NCBI GenBank assembly: GCA_014281115.1
Contig: JACONQ010000009.1
Coordinates: 558,001 to 622,000 of the forward strand
Source: Laburnicola sp. R22_1
Lineage: Eukaryota > Ascomycota > Dothideomycetes > Pleosporales > Didymosphaeriaceae
Direction: 5' to 3'
DNA length: 64,000 nt
Positions 1 through 11,193 of the stretch are shown in pieces. Position 1 is the stretch's first letter. The number at the start of each line of letters is the position of its first letter. Under the pieces are notes generated by a model. That model ran no database searches and was not told the DNA's origin. It worked only from the letters and a program-made list of their open reading frames with translations. A program made the position numbers and the translations under genes.

Positions 1-140
1 CACTGACAACCATGGGTAACCTTGCTTTCACGTTCAAGCCCCAAAGCCGCACTAAGGAGGCCATTTCACTGATGGAGACATGCTTTCGGTTGCGAGAACG
101 GGTCCTCGGCTCTCATCATCCTGACACAGTCATTCCTTGA
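1..140 (+). CDS. C-terminal end of a TPR (kinesin-light-chain-like) protein, partial
   Basis: The frame starting at base 3 reads LTTMGNLAFTFKPQSRTKEA and then RERVLGSHHPDT before a TGA at 138-140. This is the signature of the roughly 42-residue tetratricopeptide repeats found in fungal kinesin-light-chain-like proteins and in the C-terminal halves of fungal STAND/NLR proteins (the LTSMANLA...W.EAE.L...R..VLGxxHPDT pattern). One full repeat and the start of the next are visible; the rest lies outside the window. Such repeats form a solenoid for protein binding. The domain upstream cannot be seen, so whether this is a STAND protein or a plain TPR protein is open. The protein stops just after an HPDT motif, so it may be truncated. 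No RIP-type damage is visible. Confidence 0.6.
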   Translation, partial: LTTMGNLAFTFKPQSRTKEAISLMETCFRLRERVLGSHHPDTVIP

Positions 141-516
141 AACTCTGAATGAGTGACAGATGGAGAGTATAGAGATGTGCGTTTAATGCTGCTTTTGTTG
201 TAGATACTAGGCCAATGCAAATGCAGAATAGGCCGAGTAGTGTAAGCATGGGTACGAGGAAGGGTACGGTAATGAAAGTGACTTAGCGCCATATGTTGCC
301 ACCAGCTGCAGGGAGAATGGCCGATCCGCACCGGCCACAGGGTTGCGCCGAAGGCGATCACCTTTGGTATTAGCCAAGAGTGCGCAACGTACCAATTGAG
401 CCCCTCCGTCGCATGCGGTGTCCGAGTGCTCGCGATGTGGGGGAATTACTGATTCGGCATGGCGACTCGGCCTTCCCTAAACGGTAAGTCCGGCCCTTAT
501 CGATCGTTGCTCCCTG
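141..516. other. Intergenic stretch after the TPR gene
   Basis: Balanced-GC DNA without a convincing gene. It contains a 51-bp segment (308-358) repeated near 28.5 kb and ends at the TA target site of the MITE that follows. Confidence 0.5.
308..358. repeat. 51-bp dispersed repeat, copy 1
   Basis: The segment from gcagggagaatggcc to ggcgat matches 28466-28516 over 51 bp without gaps. Several differences are C-to-T (ccgatcc/ccgaccc; ccggccaca/ctggttata), the change RIP makes. It is probably a remnant of a larger repeat. Confidence 0.55.
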
Positions 517-518
517 TA

Positions 519-1222
519 CCCTGCCGAGACAGTCTGTGCAACGCGACAGTCAATGCAACACTTTTTACTAGGAAAATCAAGAAAAATAGAGATTTTTAAA
601 GACTTATTACTCTATAACTATAATATATTATTAAAAACTTCTAATATATTTAATACTTTAAATTTTATTCTCTATATTACTAGAATTTTACTTCTTTTTA
701 ATATTATAGTTTTTAATTATTTATAACAAACTAGTAAAATCTATAATTTTAAAATTAAAAAGTAATAATTATTTAGTAAGGAAGTATAGTATATAGAGTA
801 TCTTTAATATAGAAGTTATTTAGATTTATAATATATTTAATAAGTTAATCTATCTATATTAAAAATATATAGAAAAAAAAGTAGTATATAATCTAACTAC
901 TTAGTTATATTTTAAATCTAAATAACTTCTATATTAAAGATACTCTATATACTATACTTCCTTACTAAATAATTATTACTTTTTAATTTTAAAATTATAG
1001 ATTTTACTAGTTTTTTATAAATAATTAAAAACTATAATATTAAAAAGAAGTAAAATTCTAGTAATATAGAGAATAAAATTTAAAGTATTAAATATATTAG
1101 AAGTTTTTAATAATATATTATAGTTATAGAGTAATAAGTCTTTAAAAATCTCTATTTTTCTTGATTTTCCTAGTAAAAAGTGTTGCATTGACTGTCGCGT
1201 TGCACTGACTGTCTCGGCAGGG
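519..1222. mobile_element. Foldback MITE of the pogo/Fot1 type with 310-bp inverted arms
   Basis: A 704-bp element flanked by the dinucleotide TA on both sides (517-518 and 1223-1224), starting ccctgccgagacagtc and ending with its reverse complement. Arms 519-828 and 913-1222 are inverted copies of 310 bp without indels and with only about two mismatches noticed (535, and one near 727); an 84-bp spacer separates them. There is no coding capacity. The outer roughly 45 bp resemble the terminal repeat of the Fot1-like element at 21587-23712 (shared gtgcaacgcg and atgcaacac), so it was probably mobilised by that transposase family. The interior is very AT-rich but symmetric. Confidence 0.9.
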
Positions 1223-1224
1223 TA

Positions 1225-2398
1225 ACATGTGCGCCAAGCTGATCGGAACAACACGTTCCCCGACCTGCCATTGCCGCGCAACAGCCACCGCCAACGTTGC
1301 ACTCATGCCCCCCTCACAAAATTGCGTTGTGCCTACTCTATGCCAGCGCCATCGTCGACCTCGCATGCTTGTAGCAATTACGTCTCCGCTCGTGGAGATG
1401 CGCCAGCCGCCTACCTACCTCCGCAGCCACACTACGCCCGCTTTAAACGGGATCCAAATACCACATGCCGTCAAGAGCAGTTAACAGAACTAATAAATCA
1501 ACTCCCTCGATACCACCAGCCAATGCGCAATAGTGCGAAGCAACCTGCTTCTTGGAAACCTGCACCGCCGACCGATCCCAAATGTACGACCGAGATCTGG
1601 ATTCTGGAGCACTTACGAGGATCCTGAACAGTTAGTGTGAGGCTATATTTAGCTGATCACACAATATGGATGCCGTTAGAATTGACAGCGTATACCCTAA
1701 TTAGACCGGGGATCCAGAGATTCGCAGTGTTCGCTGTGCGGTGGGTATGCATATCAGGCCACATCACCAGCCCGTCAGGTAATTATGGGATTCAAGTGGT
1801 CGCAGAAATAAGGGTCTTTCTTGCCAAGCCACGCGTATACCCCGCATTCTAGCGCGTTCTAGCTCTATTGGCGCAGGCGTCGATCCAAAGAATTCTGGCA
1901 TGCAATCGCTTGACGCTTCGAGTCGGCCTGTCTGTCAGCTAACACGGCATAAGTCTTTGGCAACTCGCGCGTACCTTAGGTTGCATGATTCGCAGGCATC
2001 ACTGTGGGACGGCTTATCCAGTCCGCATTCGAGCTTCCGCGAGCACATATGCCTGAGGCATCACCGTCACACCGGTATCCTACTACCATCCATGAATCTG
2101 GCGATAGGTAGGTCATGCAGATGACTTTGCCTTCTTTACCGACGAACTTGTGGCCCATGGCTGCCGGATTGAGAAGCCATTTCGAGTCGGACCCGTCTAT
2201 GGCGAAAGCACCGAAATGGGCGGATACCGGCCGAGGGAACCGTCCGTGTGCGCAACGCGTTCTCGATCGGATGATCCGCTTTATCCAGTACAAGGAAGAC
2301 GGTCGCGGCATAGTTCCCTTTAGGCTCATCAATTGCCAGTTAAGAGACCAAATCAAGCGGTTATGCTCTTATTGCGTCATCAATTTCATGTAATGCCA
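1225..2398. other. No assignable gene
   Basis: Balanced-GC DNA. Open frames exist on both strands (an ATG-started plus-strand frame of 92 codons at 2115-2393, another at 1900-2124, and a minus-strand frame at 1976-2356 starting with TTG), but none has a recognisable domain, splice structure or convincing start. It may include 3' sequence of the RNase III pseudogene. Confidence 0.4.
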
Positions 2399-2939
2399 TT
2401 ACACTCCATCATCCCTCATATTGACTCGAAAGAAAGCCATGCCCTCATAAGTGGCTCGGTAAAAATTTACAGCTTCAAGAACTCTCTTCACCGTCGCAAT
2501 ATCCTTCCCGCAGTCTAGATAAACCGCCCCCACTACCGCTTTAACCGTCGACGCAGCCGTCTCTTAAGGCACGTCTCCTAGCTGGCAAGGATTTTTGGCG
2601 ATATAATTTGCCAATCCACTCTTGTGGGCTACTTTGCTCAACTTGCTATTCCTTACTAGGTTTTTTACCTTATTTGAGCCCTTCTCTGGTAAGGTTAGTC
2701 TTTCTATTAAGCTTCCAGCATACACACTTACCAATATTTTCCCCAGAGCTATACCATGGCTCTAGAATAGCCTCTTATAACACTGAGTCTCCAAGGAGTG
2801 CGAGGCGTTTATTTCCTTAGAAGTCGCCATGTATATCCTTGCTCAAAACAGATGCTCCTGCGGCGAGCAATGCTTCGTTGAGCAAGTTAGGATCCGAGAA
2901 ATGATATTCGAGGATAGCCTCCACGGCATGCGCTGTCAT
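2399..2939 (-). pseudogene. RNase III domain protein, pseudogene with three nonsense codons
   Basis: The minus strand from the ATG at 2939 reads MTAHAVEAILEYHFSDPNLL, then GNKRLALLGDSVL, WYSSGEN, KSGLANYIAKNP and VKAVVGAVYLDCGKDIATVK, the order of motifs in a fungal RNase III domain. Exons are 2732-2939 and 2399-2685; the 46-bp intron (2686-2731) has GTAAGT, CTAAC and CAG. The spliced frame is 165 codons including the final stop but contains three TAA codons (2817-2819, 2775-2777, 2564-2566), each explicable as CAA to TAA, the RIP-type change. The classical acidic residues also look altered: A where ERLEF has its glutamate, and S and K where the ADxxEA motif has D and E. The family processes or binds double-stranded RNA; this copy cannot make a full protein. 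Confidence 0.8.
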
Positions 2940-3567
2940 ATTGACTATCAGAGCAGAAGATAAACCGAACAAGTATACCCTTTAAACCATGTAAGCCTTG
3001 GACAGTTATCGGTCAAATATACGACCAAATGCGACAATGAGCCTGTGATGCTAGTCGTGAAAATGAGGGGTGTTTGGGCGGAAACTGCCGTGATCACGCC
3101 ACTACATCTTTACACATGTGAACATAAAGACGAGATATCATGACTAACGAATATAGAATCGTCTGGTAAAGTCGCGAAAGAGACAACTGCGCAATAGGAG
3201 AACGGGTATTTGCATGTGCACTTCTGCTTATGGAGTGACAGAAACAGCTTCTGCATGTAATTCTATTAGATAACTTTTAGAATTATTGGCTGCAAACTCA
3301 AGAAGCTGATTGCAAAAGGCCAGTAAGGCGGTTAGATATCTGGGCATCGTGATCAGATGCTCGCATCATGATACTCATGCCGCTTCCGGAACGCCCTGCG
3401 TGAGGTAACGCGATACTGGCCAATTAACATCGTAGCGTTCTACCATCTGTTGACGCATGCATAGCAAGTGGCAAAAAGTTTCACGCTAACCGCACCGCTG
3501 ACGCACTGTGGCGTCCCGAGAGCTGCAGAGAAAGGAGCTTCTCTCCTTATATTACCATTATGTCCCG
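2940..3567. other. Intergenic / promoter stretch
   Basis: No coding signal on either strand. It lies between the minus-strand RNase III pseudogene and the plus-strand secreted-protein candidate, so it would be their shared upstream region. Confidence 0.4.
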
Positions 3568-3945
3568 ATGCGTATGCTTCTGCATCTCATCGCTACGTCA
3601 ATTACTATGGCTGCAATCTTTTGCTGCTCCTCCATAAGCCCGTTCCGCTCGCGGCCACTCGACCACGATGATAAGTTCGCGGCATTTATGCATTGGGCTG
3701 CTTCCCACAAGCCATCTGCGGCTGTGGATGATAATTCCTCCACAATCGTCCATACTGTACCGTACGCTGTTCAACTTGTGAGACAGGTCAATTTTGGGCC
3801 GCAGGAATCAATCAGATACTTTGTTCATACGATCAGCGGTTCCCACTTCACTGAAACGACCGAAGACAGTCTAATTAAATCAAACTTTGAGAAGCTGAAT
3901 TCGTATTTGACCCTTAACGTACCTGAGAGTAAGAGATTTTACTAA
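3568..3945 (+). CDS. Putative small secreted protein, unknown family
   Basis: From the ATG at 3568 the frame encodes 125 residues beginning MRMLLHLIATSITMAAIF, a short basic start and a hydrophobic stretch of about 18 residues ending near CCSS that looks like a secretion signal. The rest is hydrophilic with no motif I recognise. The frame ends TAA at 3943-3945. An alternative end is possible: TACTAAT at 3929-3935 and an acceptor tttgcag at 3954-3960 would suit a 46-bp intron starting with GTACCT near 3915, adding a short tail, or a 33-bp intron starting GTAAGA that leads into a longer frame ending at 4208. Effector-like size and position near transposons are suggestive only. No homolog is known to me. 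Confidence 0.4.
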   Translation: MRMLLHLIATSITMAAIFCCSSISPFRSRPLDHDDKFAAFMHWAASHKPSAAVDDNSSTIVHTVPYAVQLVRQVNFGPQESIRYFVHTISGSHFTETTEDSLIKSNFEKLNSYLTLNVPESKRFY

Positions 3946-4314
3946 TTCTTCCAATTTGCAGGTACAAGAACTTCAGGTGTTCTGCGCACAACAAGTTTTT
4001 CGAAGTCAACTTGTATCAGAAGAACCCTACAAATAGGCATCACTGGCGGGCTACCCTTGCACGACCGTCCTGGGATATTGATTTGGCGTTTCGACAGCAG
4101 GAGGTGGAGGCAGGGTCGAGCAAGAAGATTGGAGAATCAGCGGGAGAATATGAGAGGAAACAGGAAATAACAGCTTCTAATAAGAATACTACATTTCTGG
4201 AGCTCTAGAAATTACTACTACCAGTGCTTGAGGTAATGTAGTCCCATTAAGCAAGAAGCAGCTAATTGTTGAAATGCCTAATCCGCATAGGAAACGGATG
4301 GAACAAAGGGCAAG

Positions 4315-5043
4315 ATGGAGCCATCTAACAACATAGACATGGCGACCCTGAACAGCGTCCTTCAATTCATACTTCCTAGAGTCGGCCAGAGCCTTGGTTC
4401 AAGCAGTCTCATTTCCCTGTTGTGCCTTAATTGGGTCAACGCAGAGCTTAATCTGGGTCTCAAATTCGAAGATCTCTGGGAGACTAAAATAAATAGCTCG
4501 GATATTGTTCTCTTTTTTGTCGATTGCTTTGCGGTGGACGATGCGAATCTTAGAGTGGACCTCGCTAAAGTCGAAAGCTTGGTAATTCCAGCAATTCGCT
4601 ATATTGACTCACACAAAGGAGAGCAAGCGGCTGGAAAACTAAGACTGTACAAGATAGTCAAGAGAGTGCTTGAATCCGGCTGTAGCTTGGATTGGGTGTC
4701 CGCGTGTAGAGGAAGCATTTTGCGTGTATTTACGTCCTGCCCTAGCGAGAAGCTCCTTGACCATTGTCGGCGCAAGAATGGTCTCCTCGAACAGGACTGA
4801 AACAACCGCAATACCGAAGAGATCTGCGGAAACAATCTTGATAAGGTATGGACTGCGAGGATTTAATGCTGAACCCTTGACTGATAATTGCCGTAGGACA
4901 GCGAGAGTTTGGCGCTATATGGGGATCAGGATGATTCTGACGACTTGTTCCATTATGATGGATCCAATTCCGATTATGGGCCCATGAAGGACTTCACAGC
5001 CTGTGATAAAGAATGTGGCTATTGTGGAAATTGTGACTATTAG
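4315..5043 (+). pseudogene. Two-exon gene of unknown function with Cys-rich C-terminus and one premature TGA
   Basis: From the ATG at 4315 (in-frame TAG upstream) the frame runs 161 codons to TGA at 4798-4800, but the same frame stays open to a good donor at 4846 (gataag|gtatgg). A 51-bp intron (4846-4896; CTGAT branch, cgtag acceptor) joins it in phase to an exon ending TAG at 5041-5043. That exon encodes an acidic stretch and the ending DFTACDKECGYCGNCDY, a CxxxCGYCGxC motif I believe recurs at the C-termini of uncharacterised ascomycete proteins. Without the TGA the product would be 225 residues. The N-terminal part is helical and motif-free. The simplest reading is one CGA-to-TGA change in a recently intact gene; a sequencing error is the alternative. 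Confidence 0.6.
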
Positions 5044-5340
5044 AAAAATTCCGTCACGAAGGGGCTACGAGCTCGTCAACGGCGGTACTCGGACGCGTGT
5101 TAACACCCCTTCGCGATATTTTGTTCACCACCATTCAATTATTATTGCTATCAATAACATTAGTAGCTACCATACGACTCACCGAACTGAAGCAGCAGTC
5201 ATCACAGCGCCCATCGTCTGTACGAAGGCAATCATCCCGTCCGCCATCGCCATCACAAGCGTCAACTGTTCTAGTGGACAGGTTGACGCCTAGAAGCACT
5301 CCAAGCGAGAAGCTTGGCGACACGCACTGATTAATGCGGG
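5044..5340 (+). other. ORF tail with one membrane helix, incomplete
   Basis: A frame open from about 5034 to the TGA at 5328-5330 reads TPLRDILFTTIQLLLLSITL, a likely membrane helix, followed by a Ser/Pro/Arg-rich tail. It has no ATG in this stretch and no clear splice link to the gene upstream, so it may be a last exon or a relic. Balanced-GC DNA ends at about 5340 and RIP-mutated DNA begins. Confidence 0.3.
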
Positions 5341-5847
5341 GTTAGTTAGGGAATACCTTCTTTAAAGTATTTATCGCAGATAGCTAGACTTTTTTTAATA
5401 TTATTAATTTTATCTTATATCTTCTTCTGCTCTGTAGGGTTAGCAGACGCAGGTTAGCTTAATCTATCTAGCTAGTGTTAAGTATTATCTAGTTGGCAAT
5501 ATAGCCCTAATAAAGTAGTAGTAAGCGTGTCTTTACAATTTTAAAGAGCCCTATTAATAATATAGTAAGCTAAACTAGTAGTAGTAAGAGTAATAACGTA
5601 GTCCCAGTATTTACCTATAGGGGTAATAATATCTATAAATGTAAACTAGACTTTGTCTATATAAGCGAAGACTTTAGTATAAATATTAAGACACTATTAT
5701 ATACTTTTCTACTCCTTCTAGGTTACCTATACTTTTGCTTTCGCTTAGCTATATAAAATAAGAACTTAGAGTTAACTATTAATACTTTAGAGGCGCTCTT
5801 CTAGATTAGACTTAGTATCCTTAATTATATCTTAATATTTATGTAAC
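5341..5847 (-). pseudogene. Fungal_N-like (STAND N-terminal type) gene relic, 3' part, RIP-mutated
   Basis: Read on the minus strand, one frame runs through the whole stretch with only TAA/TAG stops at codons that suit former CAA/CAG/TGG. Visible pieces include KVLHKY, DIIKDTKSNLEERL, TPIGKYWDYVITLTTTSLAY, NCKDTLTTTLLGLYCQLDNT and KKSLAICDKYFKEGIP. This pattern of cysteine-spaced helices resembles the fungal domain annotated as N-terminal domain of STAND proteins / azaphilone cluster protein L (Pfam Fungal_N). The frame joins exactly to 14516-14896 when the copia element and one copy of its 5-bp target repeat are removed. It is a dead host gene. Confidence 0.6.
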
Positions 5848-5852
5848 ACTTT

Positions 5853-6317
5853 TGTTAAATAGACTCTATAGCTAGCTATATAGATATTAATATCTAATAC
5901 TCTATACTAGTAAGTATAGAGGGAGTATAGAATAATTATATAAGAAAAGAAAATAATATAATAGAACTAACTTAGTATTAATTAATTATCTCTAGAGAGA
6001 GTGTAAATAGAAAGAAGAAGATCCTATAGTATATAGGCTGCAGTGTATAGGCATTATATAATTCTGATATAATACTATTATCTGCTGTATAAAACGTTAA
6101 CGACGAAATTATCGTTATTTTGTGTATATTTTGTTACTACTACTATGTGCTAGGTGCTAGGTTTTAGTGCCTTCTATTTTACTCCTCTGTGTGTATAGTG
6201 CGAATTTAACCTTAATTAGAATCTTAACATAACAAAGATCTTTAATATAATACTATTATATAGTAATATTAAAACCTTAATACTTTTAGGTGCTCTTGCC
6301 TATATAGTGTACAGACA
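5853..6317 (-). repeat. copia LTR (3' LTR of a minus-strand element)
   Basis: It starts TGTTAAATAG and ends GACA. It matches 14233-14510 except for an extra 178 bp bounded by a 13-bp direct repeat ataatactattat (6069-6081 and 6247-6259), which is either an insertion here or a deletion in the other LTR. Confidence 0.8.
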
Positions 6318-7699
6318 CTAGCAACTTTTTATTTTAAGGTTACTATTAGTAGTTCTTTCTTTCTTTGTATAAACTAACTACTTACTAATATTTACTTTAT
6401 CTATTTATTATTCCCCTGTCTCTATATCTTCTACTCTAGCTAGTTTGCTTTAGTTAATAAAAAGATTCTATTAAGTAACTATTTATTGTACTTCGCTGCT
6501 ATTTATTAAAGGCGTAATTAGGCTTATTAGTAGTAGAGTAGTAGTCTAGCTAATAGCAGTTAAGGGTAAGATTATATAGTTAATAATAAGATTGTAGTGA
6601 TAATATATTATTTATATAGAGTTCTTTTACTTAATTTATTCCTTATATAATAGGTAGACCTATTTATCTTATTTATTTAGGTAGCGATATTAGGCAATTA
6701 TATAATATTAGATAAGAGAAAAATAAACACTAATAAGAGGTAGGAATTGCAGCTCTAATAGAAGAAAGAGGTATATAAGGTAGGCTTTTCTTCTTTTATT
6801 CTTCTCTCTCTTATTCTCTACTTTAAATATCTCTTTATATATATCTCTTCTTTCTAGCTCTTTTCTTCTTTTCTTTATTAAGCTAATTCCCTATTTTGTA
6901 TAGTACTAAACTATGCCTTATATTATATAATATATTGTTTTTATATAGTGCTAACTTGCTATAGATAATAGCACTTATACTAGCTAGCAACTAAGTTAGC
7001 TTTTTTAGCTTTAATCTTATTGTGCGTAATCTTTTAGATAAAAGAATATATATTATTCTTTCTACTAGTTCCTATATAAACTATATATTCTTCTAAAATA
7101 TTTCTATTAATATAAATTCTTCTATTTCTTATAAGTTTGCTTTTGTATAAATACTAACTTTTAAAATAGACTTAGAAACTTAATATTGCGCATATACCTT
7201 TATATAATATTAATATTATTCTTCTAGCTAGTATAAACCTGCGTCTATAGGCTGCTAAGATTATTTAGCGCAAAGAATATTTCTATACGCTATTAGTCTA
7301 GTTGCGTAGTTGCCTTAGAGGCACTTTATGCGCCTACTACTATAGTAATATAACTAGGCCTAGGCCCTTTACTAAGTGCCGCACGCTAGTAGGCTTTTAG
7401 GCAAAATTATATAGTTCTTACGTATAGCAAAGCTATAGTACTAGGTGCGATTATTACATAGAATAGGGCTAAGGTAATAGGGTAGACAATACTAGATATT
7501 ATCTATTAATACTAAAATAAAAAAACTTTTCTCTAAATAAACATATATTATATCTCTTCTCTTTCTATATAAATAGTAGATAGAAAAATGCGTATTTTTA
7601 ATAATATATATGTATAAAAAGAATTAAATAAATATATTACGCAAAAGAATAAGTAAAAATAAGAAAATAGTCCTATATAAAGGCTAGAAAGAGCTTATA

Positions 7700-8160
7700 T
7701 AGGCGGGCTTAAGACAATCTACTAATGTCTTAATAGTAATTATTAAGGTGTTACTAGAGATTAAGGACTCTAGAGTCTAGATTAGGGCCTTCTTTATATA
7801 GATATTAGCAAGACTGTCCTTTCTATTAATCTATCTAATCTTAGAGATTTTGTAGTGCTTATATAATTTATAAAGTAATGTAATATTAATTATAAGGCGC
7901 TTCTTATTTATAGTTCCTAGTTATATAAGGCAGTTATAAAGAGACTTTAAATCTATATAGATAACTATAGAAATTAGTAGTAGACTAAGCGTGTGTACAA
8001 TCTTCTAGAGAGTTGTGCTAATAGCAATAGCATCGTTAAAGTCTTCTACTATACTATATAGCTTACTAATAAAACGCTTCTTATTACTCTCTTATATTTA
8101 GTTAAATTCTAGTGTACAATATTTGCTATAATACTAAAGTTATTACTATTACCTATATAA
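7700..8160 (-). pseudogene. copia RNase H domain remnant
   Basis: The minus-strand frame reads KYKRVIRSVL, then IDLKSLYNCLI, LGTINKKRLIINI and INRKDSLANIYIKKAL, matching the order of the fungal copia RNase H (KCKRVTRSVLASE, CTDSKSLYDCL, NEKRLMIDI, NPADAMTK). Stops are TAA/TAG at former Gln/Trp codons. It is nonfunctional. Confidence 0.8.
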
Positions 8161-8199
8161 TGCTTATTGCCTAAAGCAATTAGGAATTTTAGCTATAAG

Positions 8200-9330
8200 C
8201 TTAGGTTCTTATTATTAGCAAATAAGCTATTAGTAAAGATAAACAGCTTTGCATAATACAAATCCAATAGTATAGAGGTAAGACCATACTTACTATTATT
8301 AATCTGCTATTAGATTTATACGTTTAATGCCTTAAGATCTTCATATAAGAGTAATATAGTCTAAGTAGTAATAGATAAATTAAATGCAGCTTCTAGTTAG
8401 TATATAGATGCAATATAGACGCCTTTTACACGTTACTCTATATACCTCTAAGTAGCATCCTTGTCTTTAGAATTAATTGTGCAAAGGCCCTTTGCTTAAC
8501 CTTTCTATATAAGAACTATAGTATTATATATAAGCTAAATACTTCTACTATTAAACTTAATAGGTTAGTTCTTAGTAAGAATAGTCTTATTCTTTATATA
8601 AAAGGCTACTTTCTTTAACTCTTCTTCTTCTCTTTGTATAAAGTTCTTATTAACAATACTAAGAGTATTATCTATCTAAAGGCTAGTAATTCTAAAGGTA
8701 TATTCTCCTTTATTAGTAATAAGCAAATATAAGTTGTATAACAAAGTCTTTATACTAAGTTTCTCTTTATACTAGTTCTGGTAGGTCTTAAACTAGTAAA
8801 GACCTAATTTAGCTATACTATAGAGTAGTTATATAATATAAAGAAGTATGTTTTATAGAAAGTTTATTTATAGTTCCTTAGATAGTCTAGTATAGAGCGT
8901 GCGGTTTAGTTTATTGGTAAACTAAATATAGGCCTAGGTAATATCTTATAGTTTAAAATACATTCTATATATTGCCTAAAGGCTTACTCCTAATATAAAA
9001 AGTGGGCGCTAGCTTATCCTTTAAATAGTAAGTAATTAGGTAAGAATTTTATTCTTCTCTTTATTAAAGTAGCTAGTAAATATAAAGTGGGATTTCTTAT
9101 ATAGTTAAGTAGTTTTACTCTTAACTTCTTATACAAGATAGAGGTTAAAAATTCTACCCTTATACTTAAATAGGTTAAAGAGAAGAATTTTAAATATACT
9201 ATTAGTAATTAGAGCGTCTATCTCTATATAGTCTAACTCTTTAAAAGGTGCTCTAGGTGTTATAATTATACCTTTTACATAGAGCTTTAGAAATAGTTCC
9301 TAATTGCTTGCCTTCTTTTAGGAAAGGAAT
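8200..9330 (-). pseudogene. copia reverse transcriptase remnant
   Basis: Minus-strand segments include IFNLYLVQEVKSKTT, ILTQLLTI, ISQR, DITQAYI, LNRTLYTRLSKELQ and, further on, TYICLLLIKENIPLELLAF. They align by eye with the fungal copia RT core (SRIVNEVKGK, LTQSPTIQRASQR, RDITQAYVQS, TDICLL). It is broken by many RIP-type stop codons. Confidence 0.75.
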
Positions 9331-9789
9331 ATAATATTCTTTCTTAGGCGGCCTCTCTTCCTCTTCTCTAGAGGATCCCTTTATATAGGAGCAATATTAT
9401 CTACTTTATATAATAATAGGAGAGTATAATCTTCTTTATAATAGTATAGCTTAACTTACGTATAGTAAAACTTTACTAAACTATTCTTTAAGTTAAAAAT
9501 TATATTTTTATTCTTAATACCCTTAATCTTATATAGGCCTGTCTATCCCCTTTCTCTCTCTAGACTATAACCTTAGATCTAAGTAGGAGCTTAAGAACTT
9601 TATATACTACTAATAGACTATTATAGGTATTTAGCGTAAAATTAATATTAGCTTTATTCCTTTTCTTTTATAATATCTTTATTACCTTTTATATAGTATT
9701 TGTACGTGTAATAATATTAGATAATAGGGGAGAATCTATACTAATTCTAGGATATACGCTAAAGACTAGCAGTGTAGGTATAAGACTAT

Positions 9790-10700
9790 CTAGGCCTATA
9801 GTATTATTAATAGCTTTAATAGCTATTTAGAGGATATTCTTCTTATTTATATAATCTTCTAGTTTAGCCTTAAAAATATTAAAGGCTTTATAGAGAGGTG
9901 CATATAAACACTTAATCTTCTCTATTACCTAATATACTTCTATAGGCATCTACCTATAAGTTATACTAATAATCTTTATATAGTTTCTAAACTTATCTAA
10001 TATAAAGTTTATATCTAGGTTATATATAATATAGTTAGGTAAACCTTAGTAGATATTAATCTAGTATTTATAGAGAGCTTCCTATGCATCTTATGCAGAT
10101 ATTAATTTTAAGAAGATTGCAGCTTAAATAATATATCTATATCTATAATATATAGTGCGTCTCTAGTTCTAATATATATAATATTAATAATAATCTTATA
10201 GCTAAAGTAGGTGTTATCCTTAATAGTAAACTTAAAGCAATATAGGACTTGTTTATACAATTAATAGTAGTGGCAAAACTTCTAAATTTTATTTAGTATA
10301 GTAGCATCTACTTTATAGCCAGTATTAGTAAGCATCTTCTAAAGTCTTTCTATATAGAGATGTTTAAATTGTTAATAAAGGCAACAGAGTTCTTATTTAG
10401 TAAAGAAAGATATAGTTTCTTCCTTACTAATATTAAAGAAAAGGTGTCTCTATTTGTATATAATAGGTATAGTTATACTATCCTTTTATATAATAATATT
10501 TAGAATATTATTAAAGTAGACACCTAGCTTATTAGTATCTACTAGTAATAGTAGGAATAGTGTTAGGATGTCTAGAATATAGTAGGTAACTATTCCTATT
10601 AAATTTGTAATTTTTATAGTTTCTAGAGATTCTTATAGGTTCTAATCTCTAAAGCTAATATTAGTGTTACTAGGTGTCTAATTAATCTTTATATAGGGAT
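9790..10700 (-). pseudogene. copia integrase and upstream protease-spacer remnant
   Basis: The minus strand reads DTNKLGVYFNNI, RHLFFNISKEE, LYIERLQKML-type text with a stop, NTGYKVDATI, CHYY...LYK, FKFTIKD and DIDILFKLQSS. It resembles the fungal copia stretch LGVYFNN...HPFLL...GHPSVRRL...CxxCQKHG...FKFTLKD...VDEATRFQAA. The zinc-binding and DDE residues are partly destroyed. Confidence 0.75.
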
Positions 10701-11193
10701 TCTCTTATATATATATCTCTAGCTATGCTTTGCTAATAGTAGAAATTCTTACTACACCTATATTCTATAGTTTACCTTAGTATATTATATAGTATTAATC
10801 TTTAAGAATAAACTATTCCACACACTTCTTTAGCTCTATCTTATAGATATGTTTACTAGTTGTGCAGTAAAGATAGGCAGTAGTAGTTAGGTAGGATACT
10901 TAATTCTTACTATCCTTATTATCTTTACTCTACTCCTATTCTTTGTGCGAAGCAGGTTTCTTATTATTATACCCTTCTATATTCTAAATATAGGACTAAA
11001 CAGTTTTATATAAAGGCATTTTATTATTATACTCTTTATAAAAGGTAATATACTATCTTATTATATAGGTATACTTATTACGCAAATAGTTAAAAACTAA
11101 CAACCTTTTTATAGCACACAAAACACTTCTTTAGTCTTATATAAATATTATTTAATTAGAATCTAAATTGTAATAATAATAGTACAAATTATC

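Noticed and set aside
1015..1366. Minus-strand open frames over the MITE right arm
   Set aside because: They are by-products of the inverted repeat; the sequence is explained by the transposon terminus and has no protein-like character.
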